A stretch of DNA of 64,000 nucleotides from Bacillus sp. V3-13 (GCF_002860165.1 NZ_PGUZ01000004.1:1-64000), one strand, 5' to 3'; numbered from the stretch's first letter, positions 34,314 through 42,650 are shown. The notes: generated by a model from the letters alone, not told the origin. Made by a program: numbers and translations.

Positions 34314-34904
34314 ATGAAGAAAAAAATTATCATTGCTTCAGGTGTCTCTGTCATTGGAATACTTGCTGCTTCATTCTTTAGTATGGATAGGGGACGGGCG
34401 GACAGCGTTGGCGAATATAACCCCATAAGAGTTATGGAAGAAGTCAAGGACGACCAACCGATTCAAGTTTCCATATCGTATACTCATAATAACAAAAGAC
34501 CGTCAGTTGATGCAGAAAACTTCAATAGTCCGAACGTCATTTCCGCTTCCAAATATCTTGCAGACGTTTTAATACTTCCCGCTGAAACATTAAAGAATCC
34601 GAAAGATGAATTAGAACAAAAACAACGTTTGGTTCAATTAGTTCTTGGTGTTAATGTTGATGTACTACAGGATGCATATGATTTTAACGAATATCCAAAA
34701 GAATTGTTAGCAAGTGAATTGGATATTAAATTGAAGCACTTGGAGGAAATGAAACAATATTCAACGAACGATGGATTGAACAAAATAATTTTGGAAGCTG
34801 AGACTAATTTTAAAAGAGCAGTTGAAACAAATAATCTTGAATACTATTTCAAAGCAAAAAAGGATTTCGAAAACTTGTCATTATCATTAAACCTGAAAAA
34901 TTAG
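34314..34904 (+). CDS. Exported protein of unknown function
   Basis: A 196-aa protein with a classical signal peptide (KKK start, hydrophobic core IIIASGVSVIGILAASFF, cleavage probably near RADS). The mature part is hydrophilic and mostly helical. No Cys lipobox is present. I do not recognise a family. The start is ATG 34314 with GAGGGGGG upstream. Low GC compared with the backbone genes suggests acquired DNA. The lipoprotein at 38424-39113 has a similar length and helical plan but no clear sequence match. Confidence 0.65.
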   Translation: MKKKIIIASGVSVIGILAASFFSMDRGRADSVGEYNPIRVMEEVKDDQPIQVSISYTHNNKRPSVDAENFNSPNVISASKYLADVLILPAETLKNPKDELEQKQRLVQLVLGVNVDVLQDAYDFNEYPKELLASELDIKLKHLEEMKQYSTNDGLNKIILEAETNFKRAVETNNLEYYFKAKKDFENLSLSLNLKN

Positions 34905-35022
34905 TCGCTGTTAATTTATCAAGACCTAAATTGAAAAAATCTCAATAAATAAAGGACAATACATATTTTATATGACCAATATGAATTGTTCTTTTGTTTA
35001 TTTAAAGCACTCGAGTTGTTTA

Positions 35023-35413
35023 TTAAATGCTCTTATAAACATTTGCATATACAACCTTTAATTGTTCACGTAGTTGCCTATTTTCACTTTCCAGCTTTTT
35101 TATACGACGTTGTAAAGAGGCGATTATGGCATCTTTGTTGTTATCGTCTAACTCACGTTTGATTTGCTTAGGGGTAGGGGCATATGCTTGTTGCCTTCGT
35201 AATCCCTCAATGCGATCCCGCAACTCCTTATGGTTGTACAGTGTTGATTTTGACAAGCCTGCTTCGCTCGCTACACTATTGAAATTAATGCTCTCAGAGG
35301 CTCGTATAAGCCTTTGAATGGCTTCATCAACCTTTTGAAAGGTGGATTGCCTTCCTCGATTTATGAACCGCCTTTAGTTGTTCTTTACGGATATATTCGG
35401 CCACTTTATACAC
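35023..35413 (-). pseudogene. Frameshifted TnpC-like (DUF6262) protein of a Tn554-type transposon
   Basis: The intact last part (35023-35256 and upstream in frame to about 35345) reads STFQKVDEAIQRLIRAS ... GLSKSTLYNHKELRDRI and ends in a coiled coil, the plan of the helix-turn-helix TnpC that accompanies Tn554 TnpA and TnpB. The likely true start, GTG 35413 (MYKVAEYIRKEQLKAVHKS), is in a different frame; the break lies near 35345-35360. The 5' end overlaps the TnpB-like stop. It is therefore a remnant. Confidence 0.75.
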
Positions 35414-35546
35414 CTTGCTTTCTCTTCATTCGATCTTGTCTGCCGAAAATGATATTTCCTTCTCGGATGTTATTTAATATTCCTTGATACCGCTGTAAGT
35501 TTCGCTCTTGTTTTTCAACCACTGCCAATGGCGTTGCGGGTGACTG
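35406..35546 (-). pseudogene. 3' fragment of a TnpB-like integrase of a Tn554-type transposon
   Basis: Only the last 46 codons are left (ending REGNIIFGRQDRMKRKQGV and a stop). The frame is closed upstream by a stop at 35547. It overlaps the start of the TnpC-like reading frame by a few bases, as in intact elements. The rest of tnpB and all of tnpA are missing, so transposition is not possible from here. Confidence 0.6.
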
Positions 35547-35632
35547 TTATTTAGTTGCCCCGTCACCGCCACAGGCCGTAAAACCGCCATCGAAGGTGGC
35601 TGCGGACAAAATGGACGAAATAGGAACCCTTT

Positions 35633-35971
35633 AATTCAGCTTATATAGATGCTGATATTGTTTACGATGGTGTCATCCAGCGATTTGAGTTCACCTTTGA
35701 GTTAAGTTGGAAAGCTTATGAAAATGTTCTTAGAATATACGGGAATTACTGAAATTAAAAGTCCTAGGGCAACGATAAGAGAAGCATTTACATATGGTTA
35801 ATTGAGGATGGGGAACAATGGATTGATATGATGGTGGATCGTAATAAAACCTCTCATCTTTGCGATGAGGAAGAGGCTAAACTCATTTACAAAAAAGTTA
35901 AGAGCAGTTATAGCCATCTTTTGTCCAACATGTATGATAAGTTGGAAAAAGAAATAGCAAGGATAAATTAA
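35633..35971 (+). pseudogene. Decayed HI0074/HEPN-type nucleotidyltransferase substrate-binding protein
   Basis: Three reading frames join to give a family-typical protein: VIQRFEFTFELSWKAYENV, then FLEYTGITEIKSPRATIREA, then GLIEDGEQWIDMMVDRNKTS with the conserved RNxTSH, ending at 35971. Frame changes fall near 35722 and near 35798. The N-terminal 30 or so residues are missing. Intact relatives pair with a minimal nucleotidyltransferase as a toxin-antitoxin (HEPN-MNT) module. Neither partner is intact here. Confidence 0.75.
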
Positions 35972-36035
35972 TGGTTTTAGGAAAAGTAATAAGGTTCGTT
36001 ATTTGAAAAAACCCCATTCCTCACAGTTATTAAAG

Positions 36036-36073
36036 GGGTACCGTCAGGAAATCGGATTTCCTGACGGTATCCC
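36036..36073. repeat. Near-perfect 38-bp inverted repeat
   Basis: GGGTACCGTCAGGAAAT pairs with ATTTCCTGACGGTATCCC (one bulged base) around CGG. It lies between the HEPN remnant and a minus-strand gene and could end both transcripts. A related sequence in one arm recurs at 39528-39546. Confidence 0.75.
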
Positions 36074-36081
36074 ATTTAAGA

Positions 36082-36621
36082 TTAATTTAATTTATGGTCT
36101 ATTGACCAGTTACTTGAGCAGCCGTATTCATTAGCACCTGTATTAACCCAACCATATGAAGAATTAGGATCGACTTTAACCCATCCCATTCCTGTTGCAC
36201 GATAATACTGAGCAATAATAAAATGTTTATTCGATGCTCCGTGTTGTCCATTACTTGATGCTATTTCATATCCAGAAGGAATGGTTCCTAAATATGAACC
36301 TCCTGCTGTATAACGCTCTTCAGTTCGTCTTAATTTGTAAACTCTGTGGTTTACGCCACCTATTGTTGTGTTGTAATTTGCTAACATTGCTAGAGTTGTA
36401 TATCGGTTTACATCTGAGATTCTAATTACTCCGTATCTTGGGAAATACCCACTTGGATCATTAAAATAAATTTCAGAGTCATATGTTTGTAAGTCGTTAT
36501 AAACAGGAATGTTATATGATGAGTTATTAACACACCATAACTTGATATCATTTCTTGTACCTGAAAATTCACTCCATAAGCAAAATGCTTCACCCGGATA
36601 AATGTCTCCAATTTTAGCCAT
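36082..36621 (-). CDS. Orphan protein with possible SH3-like C-terminal domain
   Basis: A 179-aa protein I cannot assign. It has no signal peptide. It is rich in Tyr, Asn, Ser and Gly. The middle (HRVYKLRRTEERYTAGGSYLGTIPSGYEI) and the end (GWVKVDPNSSYGWVNTGANEYG) have the beta-strand and Gly-Trp pattern of bacterial SH3-like domains found in phage lysins and surface proteins. The Shine-Dalgarno site is TAGGAGGTAG before ATG 36621. The gene is AT-rich and lies in the accessory island; phage or moron origin is possible (inference). Confidence 0.55.
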   Translation of the reverse strand: MAKIGDIYPGEAFCLWSEFSGTRNDIKLWCVNNSSYNIPVYNDLQTYDSEIYFNDPSGYFPRYGVIRISDVNRYTTLAMLANYNTTIGGVNHRVYKLRRTEERYTAGGSYLGTIPSGYEIASSNGQHGASNKHFIIAQYYRATGMGWVKVDPNSSYGWVNTGANEYGCSSNWSIDHKLN

Positions 36622-36798
36622 ATTTTTCTACCTCCTAAAATATTAATGATTGTTACAGTTATAGATTAAATGATTTGAAAATTTGTATGGTACAGAAAAA
36701 ATAGAAGAAAAATTTGATAAAAATCTATATAAACTTCTTATTTATCTCACATTCCGCATGATAATATTTCCAAAAACTGATTAATGAAGGAATCTTCC

Positions 36799-36847
36799 AC
36801 CTCCATATTGAAGTCTACAATAACTTATTACTTATTGATATGGAGGT
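36799..36847. repeat. Inverted repeat upstream of the IS remnant
   Basis: ACCTCCATAT (36799-36808) and ATATGGAGGT (36838-36847) are perfect 10-bp complements; the second arm contains the Shine-Dalgarno site of the transposase gene and could hide it in mRNA. Confidence 0.55.
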
Positions 36848-36854
36848 ACAGTCG

Positions 36855-37899
36855 ATGGCCGATCAGGTTCTTACCTTGGATGTGGGACCGTCACAGCTAT
36901 TGTCCAATTTAATGGATGAAATCAGGTTTGAAGAAATTATCAATGAGTCGGTTGTTTGGGACAAAAAAAGGTGTGGGAAGACGGCAACTGGCAGTCAGCC
37001 GGGGAAATGACCAACGCGAAGGACGGGGCGCGTTATCGCTATCAGCACTTTGAACGCGAACTCGAAGGACGGACCTACCGGTTCCTCGTCATACACTCCG
37101 ACCAGTTGGAGAAACAAAAAGCAAAAGGGCTCAAAGCAAAAGTCCAAAAAGAACATGAACAACTGGCAAAAACGCTGGCCAAATTGTGTGATACCCCCTT
37201 CCACTGTGAAGAAGACGCTCTCTCTGCCATGAAGGCTTTTACAAAAAAGCAGAAGTCAGACTTTCATGAGTATCGATTGGCAGTCGTATCGCAGGAAGAG
37301 CGCCTTAAACGCGGGCGCCGTGGCAGGCCCAAAAAGGGAGAGGAAGCCCAAACTGCCATTGTCTTCCGAATCCAGGTGGCTTCGCTTAAGGAAAGCCATG
37401 AAAGAATCGAACATAACCTGAAGCTGGCGAGCACCTTCGTCCTGATGACCAACCGGATGGACCGCATGGAACTCCCGGATGTGAACATGCTGAAAATCTA
37501 TAAAGGCCAATCGGCCGCAGAGACCCGATTCAGGCTCCTGAAAGAGCCGCACATGATCGATCAGGTTTTCATAAAAACCCCGGAAAGAATCGAGGCGCTT
37601 GGCATTGTCTACGTAGGGCCCTGCTTGTATATGGGATGCTTGAATACCGGATCCGGGCAAAAATGAAGAAAGAGTTGGAGCCATTGATTCTTGCCGGAAA
37701 CCGAAAGCTGTTTGAACCAACCGGGAAAGCGCTCCTCGAACAGCTGCACGACATCCGGGTCATCGTCATCCGGCGGGGCAAGGAAACCATGCGTTACTTG
37801 CCTGACAATATCGGTGACCAGACGAAACGAATTGTACGCCTGGCAGGCTATGACATGAACATCTACGTGTCAAACCAAGGCGAAAAAATCAATGCCTAA
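36855..37899 (+). pseudogene. IS1634-type transposase, internally deleted and frameshifted
   Basis: The first 35 codons from ATG 36855 encode a DUF4277-like N-terminus (MADQVLTLDVGPSQLLSNLM). At about 36960 the frame changes and jumps to the central transposase (ARYRYQHFERELEGRTYRF). The DDE-type C-terminal segment GQSAAETRFRLLKEPHM is present near 37510. A second frame change near 37615 separates the last 90 codons (LEYRIRAKMKKELEPLIL to 37899). Intact members are over 500 aa, so a large internal part is lost. GC is higher than in the flanking island. Confidence 0.85.
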
Positions 37900-37939
37900 A
37901 AGGAAATTCTGCAGGAACGTTTAGGAGCTGTCGAATAAA

Positions 37940-37977
37940 GCCGACAATCAGAGAAATAAGCAAGAGATTGTCGGCTC
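37940..37977. repeat. Hairpin at the 3' side of the IS remnant
   Basis: AGCCGACAATC pairs perfectly with GATTGTCGGCT over a 16-base loop. A related decayed hairpin follows at 38206-38240. Confidence 0.6.
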
Positions 37978-38423
37978 TCAAATGAGTCAGGATATTTTTA
38001 AAAAACCGAATTCAGAAATTGGATGGTTGGGTCTTTGACCTGCGAAATGTGAGAAATATAGTAAGTTTCTGGAAATAACTAATATGATATGGACTTTTTC
38101 CAAATTATTTGGGATGATGATCAGTATGTAACGATTTATGCAAGAGAACACAATAAAGGTGTAGTAGAAACAATGAAAATTGAATTCAAATAAAAAGAAG
38201 CCGACAGATCCACTCCAAGATTGTAGGCTCTTTTTGTTGTTAATAATGACAGGTTAGTTCCATAATATTTCAAAGAGAATTCAACCAGGTAGGAACCTTT
38301 TATGTTAGGATGAAGTAAAGAAGTGACGGCTATAAAAATGGTAATAGAACTCATTAATAAAGATATAAGGTAATGCTATAAATACTTAATTAAAATATCA
38401 AAATAAGGAGTTTGTTAAAGAAA
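37978..38423. other. Gene-poor stretch with a short 34-codon frame
   Basis: The only notable frame is 38089-38193 (+), starting MDFFQIIWDDDQYV and ending before the hairpin at 38206. It has no Shine-Dalgarno site and could be the 3' end of a lost gene. Otherwise I see nothing but AT-rich DNA. Confidence 0.35.
38206..38240 (+). terminator. Terminator-like hairpin
   Basis: AGCCGACA pairs with TGTAGGCT with one mismatch, then CTTTTTG. It resembles the hairpin at 37940-37977 in its arm sequence. Confidence 0.5.
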
Positions 38424-39113
38424 ATGAAAAAAACACTACTCACAATCTCCTCGCTTATTATTGCAGGAAGTCTTATCGCAGGATGCAATACTACCAAAGT
38501 CGAAGATGAATCAACTAAAACAACATCTTCAAATCCCCAAACGACAGATGGCGAAAAATCTGAGGATAGAAAAACGATTGACGAAAAAGCTTGGAAGGAT
38601 GTTACTATAGTTCAAGATGGTGTTAAATATGACTTCCCAACGAATGCAAAAGATTGGATTTCTTCGGTAAATATCACTTTCCAAGAAGAACCAGCCAAGG
38701 ATTCGGAATTGATTCAAGCAGGATTGGATAAATACTATAATTATTATGTTCAAGCTTTAGCAATTCAAAGTGTTTTAGAAATCATACAAGTGGAAGGAGT
38801 CGCACTCGAAAAGGATTTTGATAACTTGTACCTGCTTACAAAAATTATTGAAGAAGAGCAAATTAAGCGGACAGAACACATTGATCCCGATCAATACGAT
38901 AAGCGAGATCCGAATCAAAGGTTGGCAGCGATTAAGGAATGGAAAGCACCTAGCGAAAAAATGGTCAAAGCAATTGAATACACAAAGCAACTGTTAAATG
39001 ACATAAATGTTGCTATTAATAAGGACGGAAAAGGAGACCTGTTCGGAGTTGCATATCAAGTGGACGGACAAAATACAAGCGAATTAGAAGTGTTTGTTAA
39101 AAGCGAAGAATAA
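38424..39113 (+). CDS. Lipoprotein of unknown function
   Basis: A 229-aa lipoprotein: signal peptide with lipobox LIAGC (Cys at about residue 21), a Thr/Ser-rich linker to about residue 45, then a helical soluble domain. It would be anchored on the outer face of the cell membrane. ATG 38424 is preferred to TTG 38412; AAGGAG lies 13 bases upstream, which is long. I do not recognise a family. It lies in the accessory island and is followed by two strong terminators. Confidence 0.7.
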   Translation: MKKTLLTISSLIIAGSLIAGCNTTKVEDESTKTTSSNPQTTDGEKSEDRKTIDEKAWKDVTIVQDGVKYDFPTNAKDWISSVNITFQEEPAKDSELIQAGLDKYYNYYVQALAIQSVLEIIQVEGVALEKDFDNLYLLTKIIEEEQIKRTEHIDPDQYDKRDPNQRLAAIKEWKAPSEKMVKAIEYTKQLLNDINVAINKDGKGDLFGVAYQVDGQNTSELEVFVKSEE

Positions 39114-39453
39114 TTTCTCTATATCACATACAATTCCCTTTGGTTTTCTTTAAATTGTTTTTTCATTTTTTCCAAGTAGCTGTTATTGTAGTTTTTATGT
39201 TTGCTTTTATATAGATTGCGTATTTGACTACCATGAAAATAAACTTCTGTAACTGATAAAAAAGACAATACCAGAAGACCCATCTCATTTGTTAATAAAA
39301 AATGATGAGAGGGATAAATTCATAAAAACTTATGGATTAAATTGACTGGATCACGAACCAGTATTGACAGTTCTGTATATTTTCATTCTCTATGGTGAAG
39401 CACTGATTTTTGTGCTTCATGGTGGGCTAACAGGGTACTTTAATGGAGTAACA
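39114..39453. other. AT-rich non-coding stretch
   Basis: About 340 bp downstream of the lipoprotein gene. I see no gene or repeat that I can support. Confidence 0.4.
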
Positions 39454-39504
39454 AAAAATCCTAATTTCTCAGTATTAAAATTGAGAAATTAGGATTTTTA
39501 TATT
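39454..39504 (+). terminator. Strong hairpin terminator
   Basis: A perfect 18-bp stem (39454-39471 with 39482-39499) whose arms end in A5 and T5, so it can act in both directions. Confidence 0.8.
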
Positions 39505-39567
39505 GGAATTTCCTTAACATTGTAACCGTATTTTCCTGACGCTACCCCTATAAGGAGAAAAAATACA

Positions 39568-39611
39568 AACCCCCATTGGAATCATACTCTTCCAATGGGG
39601 GTTATTCTTTA
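39568..39611 (+). terminator. Strong hairpin terminator before the phage remnant
   Basis: A perfect 14-bp stem AACCCCCATTGGAA / TTCCAATGGGGGTT over an 8-base loop, followed by ATTCTTT. Confidence 0.75.
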
Positions 39612-39931
39612 ATTTAACGACTGAATCTGAAAATCAAGATATCCCGAGGTTCGGTTCTCCTTTCCAGCACAGAGCATTAGGACTGCTGTCAGTATCCGGA
39701 GAGGTGAAGAATTGGTATAAATCTAATTCACTATTAACAGATGCTATCCTAAATTCGGCAACTGTAGTGTTACAGTTTGTTACTGATGACTCAGCCGGTG
39801 TTCCGGATCTGACATTGTGGGCAGTGATAAGCTCGAATGAAGTGTCGGGAGACGTCGAAAGTATCTTAGAAGAAGCTGTTGAATTTGAAGGAACTACAGA
39901 CCTTGATGGAAGGATGTTTAGCGTTGAGTAA
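39605..39931 (+). pseudogene. 5'-truncated phage gene, probably tail tube protein
   Basis: The frame is open from just after the terminator with no credible start; the only candidate, GTG 39704, would leave 75 codons. The end reads TDDSAGVPDLTLWAVISSNE ... LEEAVEFEGTTDLDGRMFSVE. Acidic tail, size and its place directly before a tail assembly chaperone suggest the C-terminal part of a tail tube protein (inference from context). It overlaps the next gene by eight bases, as in intact phage tail modules. Confidence 0.5.
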
Positions 39932-40477
39932 ATTAAGAGAAACAATTTTAAATATTAAGGATATAAAAATTGAAAAAGTTTTCGTGCCGGAGTGGAATGT
40001 AGAAGTAGAAGTCCGTGGTTTATCAGGAGCAGCCAGAAACCGAATTTTGAGTAAAGCTATTGATAACAAAGGGAATATCAATTTTGATGCAATGTATCCG
40101 GATTTAATTGTCGCTTCATTATTCGATCCTGAATTAAATGAACCTATTTTCAAGCCTGAAGTCCGCGATGCAATTAATGCTAAAAGTGGAAAAGCACTTG
40201 AACGTATTTCACGGGTTGCTATGAAGTTATCAGGACTGGATGATGGACAGATTGATGAAAAAGTAAAAAACTAAGGCAACACCCTGAACGGCGTTTTTAT
40301 TTTGATCTTGCTGAACGTTTAGGGTGTACAGTATCGACGCTTCTCGAAAACATATCTTCTGATGAGCTTACTGAGTGGATTGCTTATTTTAAAGTTCTTA
40401 GTGAGGAACAGAAGGAAGAGGAGAAAAAAATGAAACAAAGCCGGACTGGCAACAAAGGTCGGCTGGGAAGAAGTTAA
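39924..40477 (+). CDS. Phage tail assembly chaperone with programmed -1 frameshift (gpG/gpGT-like)
   Basis: The 0-frame product (39924-40274) is 116 aa; TTG 39924 has GGAAGG upstream. It reads KVFVPEWNVEVEVRGLSG and has the plan of a tail assembly chaperone. At 40265-40271 the slippery site A AAA AAC lies in exact register just before the stop. A -1 shift there opens a 68-residue extension to 40477 (RFYFDLAERLGCTVSTLLEN, DELTEWIAYF), the conserved T domain that recruits the tape measure. The fusion would be 184 aa. No intact tape-measure gene follows, so the module is a remnant. Confidence 0.75.
40265..40271 (+). promoter_or_regulatory. Slippery heptamer A AAA AAC for -1 ribosomal frameshift
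   Basis: The heptamer is the canonical XXXYYYZ type in the correct phase, directly followed by the 0-frame stop TAA (40272-40274). Confidence 0.75.
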
Positions 40478-40516
40478 TGATATCTAAGGAGGCGGTTAAT
40501 AAGGCTCAGCCACATT

Positions 40517-40999
40517 TTGAGATTAATCAAGGGAGCAGGATTACTGTTTTGGGGGTACGGAGGCGGAGTTAGTGGATATATTGAAACTAACGAGCTTTTC
40601 GTATGGCGAGGAGATCTGGACGGTAGTTATTCGATAGATGTTAGATACTATAACGCTAATACCGGAGAATGGAAAACCGGGTATATTACTATGGCGGATG
40701 GTGAAAAATGCGCCGAAGCTTACTCTCGCGAATATGCTCCGAGTACTACCGGAGCTGGATTACCTCGTTTCCCGGTACGCCGTAAATGCCGTATATGGCA
40801 AGGCACTACCGAGATAACAAGTATTTACCCGGGGGATCTCATTATAAGCGCTGGAGCCTCCTCGCCTTATGATTGTTTACCGATCGAGAGTTATATTAAA
40901 GGCGGAGCGGTTTATAGCCGGGATAATTTATGGTGTGATACCGATATCCTCGAATATGGTTACTCGATGTCGCCTACCGTCTACTCGAATAAATGGTAA
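40517..40999 (+). CDS. Orphan protein of unknown function, phage-associated
   Basis: A protein of about 160 aa. TTG 40517 is the nominal start; the frame is open back to 40481 and an AAGGAGG at 40486-40492 would suit an ATA at 40499, so the native start may be lost. The sequence is rich in Tyr, Gly, Ser and Trp (FVWRGDLDGSYSIDVRYY, IYPGDLIISAGASSPYDC) and looks like a beta-rich domain; no signal peptide. Codon choice (many TCG, CGT, ACC, GGA) differs from neighbours. It replaces the tape measure expected after a tail chaperone. A terminator follows. Possible moron or fused remnant. Confidence 0.5.
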   Translation: MRLIKGAGLLFWGYGGGVSGYIETNELFVWRGDLDGSYSIDVRYYNANTGEWKTGYITMADGEKCAEAYSREYAPSTTGAGLPRFPVRRKCRIWQGTTEITSIYPGDLIISAGASSPYDCLPIESYIKGGAVYSRDNLWCDTDILEYGYSMSPTVYSNKW

Positions 41000-41028
41000 A
41001 AGATCCTTTACAGTTTCCAAACTTATAA

Positions 41029-41070
41029 GAGTCTTTCGGGTACTTTTAGAGTACTCGGGAGACTTTTTTA
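41029..41070 (+). terminator. Terminator after the orphan gene
   Basis: AGAGTCTTTCGGGTACT pairs with AGTACTCGGGAGACTTT with small internal mismatches, followed by T6. Confidence 0.75.
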
Positions 41071-41318
41071 GTTTAATCTCGGCCTAATTTGAAAAATCTA
41101 CATCTTACTGAGCTTATTTCACTATCATTAGACCTCTGTAGTACCCCCGGAACATTAATGCACCTACAAATATTACTCTTGCATCTATCAATGTTAACAC
41201 ACACCGAAAAAGCCTTCATTTTCAATAAATAGACTTCAAATAGACTTCTTTATTTCTTCCTATTGACATTTTCTTGATATTTGGATGTTTAAGGGACAAA
41301 GTGCACATTAATAAAATG
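41071..41318. other. Non-coding stretch at the right edge of the island
   Basis: About 250 bp, AT-rich, no supported gene or repeat. Confidence 0.4.
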
Positions 41319-41804
41319 CTAAGTTCGTAAATTCTTTTTGAACTCTATAAATTCTTCTTCAGAGATATGCCCGTCTTCTTTTAGTTTTACTAAGCGCTCT
41401 AACTGAGAAACGTAATCTACTTCAGGTTTCACTTCAGATTCCATTTTGGTTTCATTTTCTTTTAATATTCTTAGTGTATCATTAATAAATTTTGCCACTA
41501 GCTGTAAACCCTCATAATTATGACTGTTCACACTAATTACATGACTGCTGGAGGTTAGGTATATTTTTAAGTCCGCTTCTCCAAACCGCGCTCGATACTC
41601 AACTGAACTGATCTGTTCATAACCGGCTTCCTCAACAGTTGTCCCGGATAAAATAGATTTTCCCACAAATAAGACCCTGAGGCTTGTGATAATCAACTCA
41701 CCTAATGTACCTTTATTTACGCAAAAAACATTACCGTAAACTTTCTCACCCTCCCTTAGCATTTTTAGTGCTTCTTTCATATGCTTATTAGGCTTTTTAG
41801 CCAT
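41319..41804 (-). CDS. PH-like domain protein with C-terminal SHOCT motif
   Basis: A 161-aa cytoplasmic protein. Residues 10-115 form a bacterial PH-like domain (GELIITSLRVLFVGKSI, with the characteristic strand-turn pattern). Residues 128-161 form a SHOCT motif (LVKLKEDGHISEEEFIEFKKNL). Such proteins are thought to take part in oligomerisation at membranes or in phage and stress responses; the exact role is not known. The start is ATG 41804 with GAGAGGATGA upstream. It may be the first backbone gene after the island or the last island gene. Confidence 0.75.
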   Translation of the reverse strand: MAKKPNKHMKEALKMLREGEKVYGNVFCVNKGTLGELIITSLRVLFVGKSILSGTTVEEAGYEQISSVEYRARFGEADLKIYLTSSSHVISVNSHNYEGLQLVAKFINDTLRILKENETKMESEVKPEVDYVSQLERLVKLKEDGHISEEEFIEFKKNLRT

Positions 41805-42163
41805 TTTCAGGTCATCCTCTCATTGTTATTTATATTTATATACTAATTGTAAACTGTATTCCTTTTTATAACAAATCTATTTTCTATAGTTATGGCGGTG
41901 TAAATACTAGACCTTTGTTAGATTTTCATAAGAAAGAATCAACGTAAGCGTTATATCTTAAGAAAATCCAAAATAAATCGAAAAGAAAAACCATGTGGGG
42001 ATTTGGATTATTTTTAACAGGGAGATAAAGCATTTTACATAAGCGCATCCGCCCTCGTTCATTTAAAATGAAAATAGATCAAGAAGCAGATAAATTTCTC
42101 GCATCTTAATCTATATTGGTTTGCAAAGCTATCTTATTTTTTCACTACGGATTCGCTTGCTTC
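41805..42163. other. Intergenic region before the PepSY-like gene
   Basis: About 360 bp with many A and T runs. A 13-codon frame at 42068 has no supporting Shine-Dalgarno site. No gene supported. Confidence 0.4.
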
Positions 42164-42478
42164 TTATGTAATCGGATAAATATCAAGAATCGTTCCTGTT
42201 TTTGCATCGGCAATAAACTCGTATTGCTCAGCTTCATCATTGATGGTCCTCGAAATCCCGCCTCTGTAGACGTTGTAGCGAAGCTGGTTTTTTTCGTAGG
42301 GTTCTGTTTTCATATGAATCCATGAGCCGCTGATCGGGGCTTCTTTTTTGAATTCTGATTTTACATGGGCAAGGACTTTTTCGGAAGAAACGTAACTGTT
42401 TTCAGCCAGCAGTTCTTTTACGGCGAGCCCGGTCACGATTCCTACCCCGACGCCAAGGAAAAACGATTTCCAGTTCAT
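42164..42478 (-). CDS. PepSY-type small membrane-anchored protein
   Basis: A 104-aa protein with an N-terminal membrane anchor (FFLGVGVGIVTGLAV, residues 5-19) and a PepSY-like domain that ends AEQYEFIADAKTGTILDIYPI. PepSY domains inhibit or chaperone secreted peptidases in other contexts; a direct role is not shown here. ATG 42478 follows GGAGGTGC at spacing 6. The frame extends 13 codons further without support. It is divergent from the M42 peptidase gene. Confidence 0.78.
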   Translation of the reverse strand: MNWKSFFLGVGVGIVTGLAVKELLAENSYVSSEKVLAHVKSEFKKEAPISGSWIHMKTEPYEKNQLRYNVYRGGISRTINDEAEQYEFIADAKTGTILDIYPIT

Positions 42479-42650
42479 GATTGCACCTCCAGTGATTTCA
42501 ATTGCTCTTTTCATCATATCAAATATTTTTCTGGGAAAAAATCATTAACATACAATTATTTTTGCCGAATGACAATGGTGGTAAGCCGTTCGAAAGTTCT
42601 GTAAAATAAAAAATATACATACTAAAAATGGTGATAGAAGGAGTAAGTTA

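Noticed and set aside
37636-37899. Separate gene of 87 codons
   Set aside because: It is the frameshifted C-terminus of the IS1634-type transposase.
39605-40999. Intact prophage
   Set aside because: Only a tail-tube fragment, a tail chaperone and one orphan are present; no integrase, capsid, terminase or lysis genes.
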